Assembly (NCBI RefSeq): GCF_030819275.1
Contig: NZ_JAUTBL010000001.1
Span: 744,001-808,000, forward strand
Reading direction: 5' to 3'
Source: Agrobacterium larrymoorei
GTDB taxonomy: Bacteria > Pseudomonadota > Alphaproteobacteria > Rhizobiales > Rhizobiaceae
Length of the DNA stretch: 64,000 nt
Made by a program: the position numbers and the translations under genes. Under the pieces are notes generated by a model. The model was given only the letters and a program-made list of their open reading frames with translations. It did not search any database and was not told the origin of the DNA. Below are positions 15,309 to 22,395 of the stretch, in pieces; positions within the stretch are counted from its first letter, which is position 1; each line of letters starts with the position of its first letter.

Positions 15309-15502
15309 TGGCCCACGTGCGGTTTACAGAGAGCTTTGATTACCGCATCCCTGGTGCGGCTGGTGCTGCTACAACGGCCTACCCGGCAGGATGGGTTGGA
15401 ACCGTGAAACGCGATTGTGCCAACAAGGCTATTGCAGCGAAAAAAGCCGTGGCGGTGAACCCGCCGCGTGGATCGGCGGCAGAGGTTGAATCCGATGGTT
15501 AA
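15308..15502 (+). CDS. Small hypothetical head-tail block protein
   Basis: This 64-residue protein is basic and Ala-rich (GAAGAATTAYPAGWVGTVKR). It overlaps its neighbours at both ends: TGATG with the connector and 8 bp with the head-closure gene. Small genes of this type, often noted only as hypothetical, are common between gp6-like and head-closure genes in rhizobial phages. Function unknown. Confidence 0.65.
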   Translation: MAHVRFTESFDYRIPGAAGAATTAYPAGWVGTVKRDCANKAIAAKKAVAVNPPRGSAAEVESDG

Positions 15503-15833
15503 AGCCGGAAGCTTACGTGAGCGCGTCGTCCTCGAAAAGCGTGAGAAAACCGATGACGGCGCAGGTAACAAGCAATCTGATTTTCAGAAGCAATTCGAGC
15601 GACGAGCGGCATTTATCTATTCTCGCGGGTCGGAGGCGGTTAACGGCGACGGATTGACCGGTCAAGCGTCTTTTAAAGTTAAACTGCGCAAAGACAGTCA
15701 AACCACGTTGATCACGACCGCTTGGCAAGTGCGCGATGCACGGCGCGGGACGGTGTATGCTATCCGCGAAGCTGATGTGGTGACGCAGAATGATGCTGTC
15801 TTTCTGACGGTGGTTAGTGGGGTGGCGTCGTGA
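15495..15833 (+). CDS. Phage head closure / head-tail adaptor protein
   Basis: This 112-residue protein begins MVKAGSLRERVVLEKREKTD, the typical start of the SPP1 gp16-like head-closure family. A beta-barrel pattern follows (YSRGSEAVNG, then VKLRKDSQTT). I chose ATG 15495; the frame is open a little further up, but that part lies inside the preceding gene. It plugs the connector channel after packaging. Its stop overlaps the GTG start of the next gene. Confidence 0.88.
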   Translation: MVKAGSLRERVVLEKREKTDDGAGNKQSDFQKQFERRAAFIYSRGSEAVNGDGLTGQASFKVKLRKDSQTTLITTAWQVRDARRGTVYAIREADVVTQNDAVFLTVVSGVAS

Positions 15834-16246
15834 AAATCATCGGACTTGAAAAGATGCGTCGCCGCCTCGAGCGAATACCGGCAGAAATCCGCAAGCAGGC
15901 AAAAGCCGAACTGGTGTTGCAGGCCCGCGAGACCAACATGCTGCAAAGGTCGCTCGCTCCAAAAGACGATTTGACCCTTGCTGGCACAATTCGTTCTTCG
16001 GCGCTTCCAGATCCTCAGATCGGTGTCGTCATTCAGGCCGGTGGACCAGCGACGACGAAGCCGGTTCGGGACACTGAAAAAGGTAACTCGCCTGAATATG
16101 ATTATGCGCTTGCGCAAGAGTTCGGAACGGAAGAGATGCCGCCAAATCCATTCTTCTATCCCGCGATCTATGCCACGAAAAAGAAGGCGAAGCGGCGAGT
16201 GCGGGCGGCGGTTCGGCGGGGGCTGAAGACGGCGGGGAAGACATGA
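15830..16246 (+). CDS. HK97 gp10-like tail completion protein
   Basis: This 138-residue basic protein starts with GTG inside GTGA, overlapping the upstream stop. The pattern MKIIGLEKMRRRLERIPAEI, followed by a region ending EFGTEEMPPNPFFYPAIYAT, is the HK97 gp10 family signature. The C-terminus is very rich in Arg and Lys. It joins heads to tails. Confidence 0.88.
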   Translation: MKIIGLEKMRRRLERIPAEIRKQAKAELVLQARETNMLQRSLAPKDDLTLAGTIRSSALPDPQIGVVIQAGGPATTKPVRDTEKGNSPEYDYALAQEFGTEEMPPNPFFYPAIYATKKKAKRRVRAAVRRGLKTAGKT

Positions 16247-16665
16247 GCGACCCCGGCCTTGCTATTCAAATCGCGCTTGTGGCGCGGATCGGTGCGCTAT
16301 CGGCAGAGCTGGGTGGTCGTGTCTATGACGATGTTCCGCCTGAAGCAGACCGCGAAAGCGAGACTGGCGCGGCGTTCCCATACGTTTCTCTTGGTGACGG
16401 CGGACGCGTTCCAATTGATGAGGAATGTTTCGACCGCTCAACCACGACTTTCTACGTCAATGTTTGGTCACGGGCAGTCGGCTTTCCCGAAGTCAAGCGC
16501 ATAGCCGGGGCGCTCAGCGACGGCTTGCACGAGAAACCCCTAGAAATTGAGGGGCATGTTCTCGACGGATTGCGTGTCGAGGGCGTGAGATACCTCCGCG
16601 AACCGGACGGCGTAACGCGTCGTGCGCGGCTTGAAGTCTCGGCCGATACCCAGCCGAAACCCTAA
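16243..16665 (+). CDS. DUF3168 tail completion protein
   Basis: This 140-residue protein matches the DUF3168 pattern: a helical start (LAIQIALVARIGAL), then RVYDDVPPEA, AAFPYVSLGDG and a beta-hairpin end (TRRARLEVSA). It acts as tail terminator, stopping tail-tube growth and joining it to the head. It is coupled to the gp10-like gene by ATGA. The tail-tube gene follows after a 36-bp gap with its own GGAGG. Confidence 0.88.
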   Translation: MSDPGLAIQIALVARIGALSAELGGRVYDDVPPEADRESETGAAFPYVSLGDGGRVPIDEECFDRSTTTFYVNVWSRAVGFPEVKRIAGALSDGLHEKPLEIEGHVLDGLRVEGVRYLREPDGVTRRARLEVSADTQPKP

Positions 16666-16701
16666 CCCTTCCTCTTCATCATCCATCATTGGAGGTTCGT
16701 C

Positions 16702-17139
16702 ATGGCGACGACTAAGAAACTATTGACGCAATTCGGCGACGGGGCGACGCCGGAAAATTTTGCCCATTCCTGCACGATCAACACCTCGCAGGATTTTACA
16801 ATCGAGGCCACGACGACGGACGCGACGGAACCAAACTGCGCGGCACCAGATGCCCCTGGCTGGGTTCTTCGCTCGGTCGATACGCTTTCGGCCAGCATTA
16901 ACGGCGCAGGCACAATGGACCCTGAAAGCTTCGCGAAATTGCGCGATAAGCAGCTGTCCGGCGAACCCATCAATACGCGCGTCTTGCTCGACCTACCGAA
17001 GGCCAAGGGCGGCGGCTGGTATGCTGGGCGTTTCATCATCACTTCACTGGGTATTGCAAAAGAAGGTAAGGGCTACGTGTCCAGTACCATCGCTTTGCAG
17101 TCTGACGGCGAAGTGAAGTGGGTTGCGGCGGCAAACTAA
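16702..17139 (+). CDS. Major tail tube protein
   Basis: This 145-residue protein follows the TP901-1-type tail tube pattern. An N-terminal strand region (LLTQFGDGATPENFAHSCTI) is followed by a central WVLRSVDTLSASINGAGTMD and a C-terminal KGYVSSTIALQSDGEVKW. GGAGG precedes the ATG, as expected for a highly expressed gene. The stop shares one base with the next ATG. It makes the tail tube around the tape measure. Confidence 0.9.
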   Translation: MATTKKLLTQFGDGATPENFAHSCTINTSQDFTIEATTTDATEPNCAAPDAPGWVLRSVDTLSASINGAGTMDPESFAKLRDKQLSGEPINTRVLLDLPKAKGGGWYAGRFIITSLGIAKEGKGYVSSTIALQSDGEVKWVAAAN

Positions 17140-17621
17140 TGGCGCAAACAATTCAGCTTCCCTTGGGCGGTAAGTTGCGCGACTTTCGCCTTGACCTCGG
17201 TGGACTGGAAGAGCTTCAGTCCGCCTGCGATGCCGGACCTGCCACCATCTTCGCGCGGCTTATGGCAGTGCAGCCGCAGGCCGCGAACACGAAGCGGCCG
17301 AACCCGGACAATTACGGTTCGGGTGTCGAAGACCCGGACTTTGTGGCTGACTTCAACACCTACGCGCTGTTGCGCGGGATTGGCGGAGACTGGCGCATTG
17401 CCGATGTCCGCGAAACGATCCGTCTCGGCCTGATCGGGGGCGGCATGACCCCCGGCGATGCGTTTGTGAACGTGTCGGTGTATGTCGATAACGTCGAGAA
17501 ATTTCCCCTCACAGAGAATGTCGGATTAGCGGCTGCAATCTTGCATCACGCACTGACCGCGCCGAAGGGCGAAGAGGTGGGAAAGTTGGAGACCGGGAAA
17601 GTACAGACGTCGACCGTCTGA
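17139..17621 (+). CDS. Tail assembly chaperone, GTA gp10-like (short form)
   Basis: This 160-residue protein begins MAQTIQLPLGGKLRDFRLDL and has the GTA/Phage_TAC_11 pattern (LEELQSACDAGPATIFARLM, then ADVRETIRLGLIGGGM). It is the zero-frame product, equivalent to lambda G. Near the 3' end lies a GGGAAAG slippery heptamer in phase, which would lead a share of ribosomes into the -1 frame. The family keeps the tape measure soluble during tail assembly. Confidence 0.88.
   Translation: MAQTIQLPLGGKLRDFRLDLGGLEELQSACDAGPATIFARLMAVQPQAANTKRPNPDNYGSGVEDPDFVADFNTYALLRGIGGDWRIADVRETIRLGLIGGGMTPGDAFVNVSVYVDNVEKFPLTENVGLAAAILHHALTAPKGEEVGKLETGKVQTSTV
17579..17585 (+). other. Programmed -1 frameshift slippery site
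   Basis: The heptamer is read G GGA AAG in the zero frame, the same slippery sequence and phase as the lambda G/GT site. A -1 slip continues at GTT (17585) and avoids the zero-frame TGA at 17619. A second GGGAAAG at 17595-17601 is out of phase. Confidence 0.8.
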
Positions 17622-17812
17622 TTTTCTCGGTCTTCTTCGGTCTCGGCGTCGTCATGGGTGTGACACCCAAAGACGTGCGCAGCATGATGCTATGGGAATT
17701 TGCCGCTTGCGCCGATGGCTTCGCAAAAGCCAACGGCGCGGAAGAGAAAGTTGAAGCCCCTAGCTATGAAGAGCATCTTGCGATGTTGCAGAAGCTCACC
17801 CATCGGTCGTGA
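17585..17812 (+). CDS. Tail chaperone -1 frame extension (GT-like)
   Basis: After a -1 slip at 17579-17585 the frame runs 75 codons to a TGA at 17810, giving a fusion of about 224 residues with the upstream protein. The extension contains DRLIFSVFFGLGVVMGVTPK followed by DVRSMMLWEFAACADGFAKA, which resembles the short second tail chaperones that bind tape measure. An internal ATG at 17654 could instead start a separate 52-residue protein, but no good ribosome site precedes it. The last 17 bp overlap the convergent membrane gene. Confidence 0.75.
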   Translation, partial: VGDRESTDVDRLIFSVFFGLGVVMGVTPKDVRSMMLWEFAACADGFAKANGAEEKVEAPSYEEHLAMLQKLTHRS

Positions 17813-18050
17813 TGATCTCACGGCCGATGAGCAGAAGAACTACCCCTACTAGTGAGAGGACACCAAGCAGGACGAGCAAATCGAAGTTTGGAGTAAAATT
17901 ATACTCCGGGCTTCCCGCAGCCTGTAGTCGCTTTTGAAAGGCGTTCAATTCCGGTTGATGCAAATAGTAGGCTGCTATCGGCGTAGGCGCGATAAACAAA
18001 ATTGCGCCCAACTTGCCTAAGCCGGTCAACCTGTACCTCGATACGCGCAT
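17796..18050 (-). CDS. Opposite-strand small membrane protein (moron)
   Basis: This 84-residue protein has two membrane spans (about residues 12-31 and 58-79) and a basic N-terminus, MRVSRYRLTGLGK. I prefer the ATG at 18050 to the in-frame one at 18068 because GAGGGG precedes it. It is inserted between tail chaperone and tape measure genes and reads against the late operon. That is the mark of a moron expressed from the lysogen. The region looks less GC-rich than its flanks. A superinfection-exclusion role is possible but unproven. Confidence 0.75.
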   Translation of the reverse strand: MRVSRYRLTGLGKLGAILFIAPTPIAAYYLHQPELNAFQKRLQAAGSPEYNFTPNFDLLVLLGVLSLVGVVLLLIGREIITTDG

Positions 18051-18101
18051 GTGTGTCCCCTCATTCACTTCCCGCTAAAATGCCTCGTAACAGGAAACAT
18101 C

Positions 18102-20777
18102 ATGGCCGTCGATATTGATGAGCTCCGCGCCGTCATGCGCATGGAGCTGAACCCGTTCATGCGGGATCTGCAGAAGGTCCATGGCGTGACCGCAAGAACC
18201 GCGAAGCTTGTGGAGTCTACCTGGCTTTCAACAAACAGGCGGCTAGACAATATCGGGCGTAACATGGCGGCAAGCATTGCCACGCCCTTGCTGGCTATTG
18301 GCGGCGCATTGTCGGTGGATTCCGTCGCGCATTATGCCGATGCCTGGACTGCCGCAAAGAACAGTCTGGCTGTGGCTGGCGTGGTCGGGGAAACACAAGT
18401 CGGCGTTCTCGATCAGCTTTACGAGGCCGCGCAAAAGAATGCCGCTCCGTTGACGGCGATGGCCGACTTGTTCGGCAAAGCTGCGCAGGCAAGCGACAAT
18501 CTCGGCGCAAGCCAGGCCGATCTTTTGAAGTTCTCCGATGGTGTCGGCACGGCTTTGCGGGTAGCCGGCTCTTCCGCATCGCAAGCTTCCGGTTCTCTTA
18601 CGCAGCTCGGGCAGTTGCTCGGGCAGGCCCGCGTACAGGCCGAAGAGTTCAATTCCATCAACGAAGGTGCGCGGCCGATCCTCATGGCGGTTGCGGCCGG
18701 ACTGGACGAAGCGGGCGGCTCGGTCTCAAAACTGAAAGAGTTGGTCAACGACGGCAAGGTTTCAGGGCAACAGTTTTTCCAAGCCTTCCTGAAGGGTTTG
18801 CCCTCAATTGAAAAGATGGCTGCGAACGCCACGCAGACAATCGAGCAAGGCATGGTGAAGGTGAACAATGCCTTTACCAAATTCATCGGCCAGAGCGACG
18901 AAAGCTTAGGCGCGAGTGCGCGCCTGGTTGCCGGTCTCAATGCCCTTGCTGACAATTTCGACCAGGTCGCCGATGTCACGCTTAAAGTTGCTTCGATCAT
19001 CGCGGGCGCGTTGGTCGGTCGTACCATCGCCGGTATGATCGCCAGCCTCGGCTTGGCGACTGCGGCCACGTTCCGTTTCATCGCGGCGCTTCGCGCGGCC
19101 GGGACAATGGCGGGGCTTGCTACGGCCATGGGTGGGCTAACGGCTGCTGCCGGTCCCATCGGCGCTGTCATCGGTGTGGCGGCCGTGGGGGCGCTCGCCC
19201 TATTCGCTTCCTCCTCGGATGAGGCGGGTGAGGGCGCAAGGCGGTTTTCTGAACGTCTTGCGAAGATGGGGGATGACGCTGAAGCTGCCGCAGAAAGAAC
19301 GGAAGCGGCTACCGGGCGCATCAATCAGGTGCTTGTCAATGGCCTAACGCAGGAAGTGTCGTATGCTGCCAGCGAGATTACCGCCGCCACTGATGCCGTC
19401 ATCGATCTCTTCGATCATCTGTTTGCGAACGTCGATAAAGACACGATCTCGGCCGATCAGTTGCGCCAACTTGAGGATTTGCGTGACGGGCTAAAGAACG
19501 GAAGCATCGCGGCGGAAGATGCAAAGCAAGCACTGTTTGCACTCGCCAATTCGAACCCGAATTTTCAGGCCGTTGCCAACGCATTTGCACCACTTCTCGA
19601 CACGTTGGCAAAGGTGGTTTCGAAAGCTCAGGAAGCGCGTCACGCGCTCGCTGTGGCCAACGGTCAGACGATGTCTGAACAACAGCAAGCCGGTTATAAG
19701 CAATATGCCGCCTCACGTATGCAGGGTGAGGAGATGTTGCGGCTGGGCAAAGCCTATTCTGAAGAGGCGAAGCGCCAAAACGAATTGAGCAAGGAACAGC
19801 TCGCCACAGAAAAGGAAATCGCCAGCATCAAGAAAGACCTTGCTGAAAAAGGCGGTTTTCTTCCTGACGATCAAATCAAGGCACTCGCCGCGCAGAACGT
19901 GGCGGCGGCTGAAGGTCGCAGCAAATCGGGCGGGCGATCCAAGGGTGTCAAGCAAACGGCGGATAGCCGCTTTGATGCGGATATTCAGGCCATACGAGAC
20001 CGGACGGCGGCGCTGATCGAAGAGCAACGCATTGTTGGCCTGTCTTATCAGGAGCAAGAAAAGCGGCGCATGGCGCTCGATCTCGGACAGACGGCGCTTG
20101 CCGATCTGCGGGAGGAAGCCCGGCGCAAAGGTCAGACCGACCTTGAAAGCATCCAGCTCTCGGCCGAACAACGCGCCAAGATTGATGAGGCTTCCGACGC
20201 TTATGCGCGGCAAGCTGAAATCCTTCGGCGTGTTACGGAAGAACAAGAGCGCGCCGACGACGCGGCCCGCGAATTCTATGACGGGTTCAAAAGCAGCGTC
20301 ATCGACGCCATCACCGGGGCTAAAAGCCTGGGCGATGCCTTGAAGAGCCTCGCCAAGCAGTTCGGAAGCATGTTGCTAAGTCGGGGCTTCGACTCTCTGT
20401 TTCAGCCTTCGAAAGGCGGAACGGGCGGCGGGCTGTTTGGCGGGCTGTTTTCTGCCATCGGCAGCATCTTCCGCGCAACTGGTGGGCCGGTGGTCAAGGG
20501 TCAGCCTTACGTTGTTGGTGAACATCGACCGGAAGTATTCGTGCCGGATTCTAACGGCCGGATCATGCCGCGCGTCCCGACAATGCCGAACCTGCCAAGC
20601 ATGGCGCAAATGGGTGGCGGCGGCTCAATCGCTATCGATGCTCGCACGACCATACAGGCCAGCGGGAACGCCGATACCGATGCCAAGCTGATGCAGTATG
20701 CCCGTGAAAGAGACGCGGCCCTGCCTGCGCAGGTTCTCAAAATCGTCAAGGACGCGCAAAAAAGGAGGCAAATCTAA
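18102..20777 (+). CDS. Tail tape measure protein
   Basis: This 891-residue protein has the tape-measure N-terminal domain (AQASDNLGASQADLLKFSDG, then GTALRVAGSSA). Hydrophobic Gly/Ala-rich segments lie around residues 300-390, a coiled coil spans about 540-740, and the C-terminal GGPVVKGQPYVVGEHRPEVF motif is typical of the family. I start at ATG 18102, after AGGAAA; the 17 upstream codons lie in the moron's leader. Its length sets tail length, roughly 130 nm by the usual 0.15 nm per residue. Confidence 0.93.
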   Translation: MAVDIDELRAVMRMELNPFMRDLQKVHGVTARTAKLVESTWLSTNRRLDNIGRNMAASIATPLLAIGGALSVDSVAHYADAWTAAKNSLAVAGVVGETQVGVLDQLYEAAQKNAAPLTAMADLFGKAAQASDNLGASQADLLKFSDGVGTALRVAGSSASQASGSLTQLGQLLGQARVQAEEFNSINEGARPILMAVAAGLDEAGGSVSKLKELVNDGKVSGQQFFQAFLKGLPSIEKMAANATQTIEQGMVKVNNAFTKFIGQSDESLGASARLVAGLNALADNFDQVADVTLKVASIIAGALVGRTIAGMIASLGLATAATFRFIAALRAAGTMAGLATAMGGLTAAAGPIGAVIGVAAVGALALFASSSDEAGEGARRFSERLAKMGDDAEAAAERTEAATGRINQVLVNGLTQEVSYAASEITAATDAVIDLFDHLFANVDKDTISADQLRQLEDLRDGLKNGSIAAEDAKQALFALANSNPNFQAVANAFAPLLDTLAKVVSKAQEARHALAVANGQTMSEQQQAGYKQYAASRMQGEEMLRLGKAYSEEAKRQNELSKEQLATEKEIASIKKDLAEKGGFLPDDQIKALAAQNVAAAEGRSKSGGRSKGVKQTADSRFDADIQAIRDRTAALIEEQRIVGLSYQEQEKRRMALDLGQTALADLREEARRKGQTDLESIQLSAEQRAKIDEASDAYARQAEILRRVTEEQERADDAAREFYDGFKSSVIDAITGAKSLGDALKSLAKQFGSMLLSRGFDSLFQPSKGGTGGGLFGGLFSAIGSIFRATGGPVVKGQPYVVGEHRPEVFVPDSNGRIMPRVPTMPNLPSMAQMGGGGSIAIDARTTIQASGNADTDAKLMQYARERDAALPAQVLKIVKDAQKRRQI

Positions 20778-21400
20778 TGGCGATAAGCTTTCCGCGCGCC
20801 CTTCCAGAAGTCGGATATGTGACGGTCGATTTCACGCTTGATGACGGCGTTACGGCCTCGGCCACACGGGGCAAGCTGATCAATTTTACGCAATACGTCG
20901 ATCCGTTCTGGACGGCGAGTGTCGTGACCAGGCCGCTCAATTATTCCGCCTTCTCCGCCTTGGAAACTTGGTGGTTTTCTCTTCGTGGCGGAACGCGGTC
21001 TAAGGGGGTTCTCTTTCGCAACCCTCATATCTGCTATCCGATGGCGCACTTGCTCAACCGTGCGCCAGCAGACGACGAAGGGTTGTTGGCCTCAGTTACA
21101 GACGGCAACAAGCTGACTGTTAACGGTGTGTCCCACGACCTGATCCTTGGCGACATGGATTTGATCGGCCTCGAATTTCTTTCCCGGTACTATGTCGGAA
21201 AAGTCGTCGAGGTTTCAGGTTCCGGCACTAGCCGCGTGATCACAGTCGAGCCGCCGCCCTACCGCGCTGTTGCGCAGGCCGGTGCCACTGTGCGGTTCGC
21301 CAAGGTTCCTTTGTTGATGCGTCCCGTTCCCGGCAGCTTTTCAGCGCCTAGAACGAACGGAAAATATACGGTCTCTTTCAAGCTTCAGGAGGCTCCCTAA
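20777..21400 (+). CDS. Distal tail-like protein of the tail tip
   Basis: This 207-residue protein is mostly beta-strand (AISFPRALPEVGYVTVDFTL, then FTQYVDPFWTASVVTRPLNY). It follows the tape measure and precedes the DUF2163 gene, the place of the distal tail protein (gp12-like in gene transfer agents). Start and stop overlap the neighbours by one base each. The assignment is by position and fold pattern, not a named motif. Confidence 0.7.
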   Translation: MAISFPRALPEVGYVTVDFTLDDGVTASATRGKLINFTQYVDPFWTASVVTRPLNYSAFSALETWWFSLRGGTRSKGVLFRNPHICYPMAHLLNRAPADDEGLLASVTDGNKLTVNGVSHDLILGDMDLIGLEFLSRYYVGKVVEVSGSGTSRVITVEPPPYRAVAQAGATVRFAKVPLLMRPVPGSFSAPRTNGKYTVSFKLQEAP

Positions 21401-21981
21401 TGATGACCCCCGAAGTCCAAGCCCTCTATGATGAGGGCCGGATAAAGTCGCGCCAAGCGGTGCGATTTCAGTTTGCTTCAGGCGTTTATGGCTTCATTTC
21501 CGACCGGTCGGAATTGGTGTGGCAAGGCATTGAGTTCATGCCGTTCGGCCTGATCAAGGTTTCCGAGTTATCAAGCGCAACCGGGACCACGGCAAGTTCA
21601 AGTTTCACACTGACGCTCGGGGAAAGCCCGGATGATGGTGTGACGGCCGATCTTCTTCTTCGGATCGAAGACGAGGATTATCGCGACCGACCGGTTGTCG
21701 TCTATGACGTGCATTTCCACCCCGATACCGGCGAGCTGTTGCAGGTCGAGGCGGTGGCACGGGGTTACCTGGACGTTATCGATCATGAGGAAGACGCCAA
21801 GGATGGCCTCGTTCTGACGGGCCGATGCGAAGGCCGTCAGCTCGATTACAGCCGCCGAAACGGACGCTACCGCTCGATGGCCGATCAGCAGCGCCGAAAA
21901 CCCGGCGATAAGTTCTTTGAGCATTTGGCGAAGGCTGGGCGCGTCGAAGTGCCGTGGGGCCGCACCGCTCTTAAAACATAG
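21400..21981 (+). CDS. DUF2163 tail-tip hub protein
   Basis: This 193-residue protein matches the DUF2163/BR0599 pattern: VRFQFASGVYGFISDRSELV at the start and a C-terminal CEGRQLDYSRRNGRYRSMAD, ending with a KFFEHL segment. In gene transfer agents the homologue gp13 is a hub protein between distal tail and megatron. It is coupled to its upstream neighbour, and the NlpC/P60-like gene follows after 9 bp. Confidence 0.85.
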   Translation: MMTPEVQALYDEGRIKSRQAVRFQFASGVYGFISDRSELVWQGIEFMPFGLIKVSELSSATGTTASSSFTLTLGESPDDGVTADLLLRIEDEDYRDRPVVVYDVHFHPDTGELLQVEAVARGYLDVIDHEEDAKDGLVLTGRCEGRQLDYSRRNGRYRSMADQQRRKPGDKFFEHLAKAGRVEVPWGRTALKT

Positions 21982-21990
21982 AGATTTCCA

Positions 21991-22395
21991 ATGCGAATAG
22001 ATGGCTGGGAAGCGCGCCTCAACGCGGTTGTGGCGAAGCATCAACTATTGCCGCCCGAATGGGGCGTGTCTGACTGCTACATGCTGCCGGATGATGTCGT
22101 GGAAGCCATGATTGGCAAACGGATGTTTCCGCAGGCGCTTGGCTACAAGACAGAAATCGGCGCGGGTCGAAAGCTGCGCAGGTTTGGATTTTCGAACTTG
22201 GCTGAAGCGTTCGAGGGCCGCTTTTCGAAGATCGCGGCTGTCGAGGCGATCCGGGGCGATATCGGCGTTATCGAACGCGACGGCGAATATTCAGGCGGCG
22301 TCTTTACATCAATCGGCTTTGCCATCCGCCCGCATGATGGGCCGGTGGCGTTCCTTCCTTTGTCGAGCGTGACAGCAGCATTCAGGGTTGAGTGA
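21991..22395 (+). CDS. DUF6950 NlpC/P60-like tail-tip protein
   Basis: This 134-residue protein contains WGVSDCYMLPDDVVEAMIGK with the cysteine in the place of the NlpC/P60 nucleophile (near residue 30). A Gly-rich strand and helix region follows. Such proteins sit in the tail tip and may open peptidoglycan during DNA entry. The fold is shorter than full NlpC/P60 enzymes and no clear catalytic histidine motif is obvious, so activity is uncertain. Confidence 0.75.
   Translation: MRIDGWEARLNAVVAKHQLLPPEWGVSDCYMLPDDVVEAMIGKRMFPQALGYKTEIGAGRKLRRFGFSNLAEAFEGRFSKIAAVEAIRGDIGVIERDGEYSGGVFTSIGFAIRPHDGPVAFLPLSSVTAAFRVE

Noticed and set aside
17595..17601. Second GGGAAAG heptamer as a frameshift site
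   Set aside because: It is read GGG AAA G in the zero frame, the wrong phase for a -1 slip on this heptamer.
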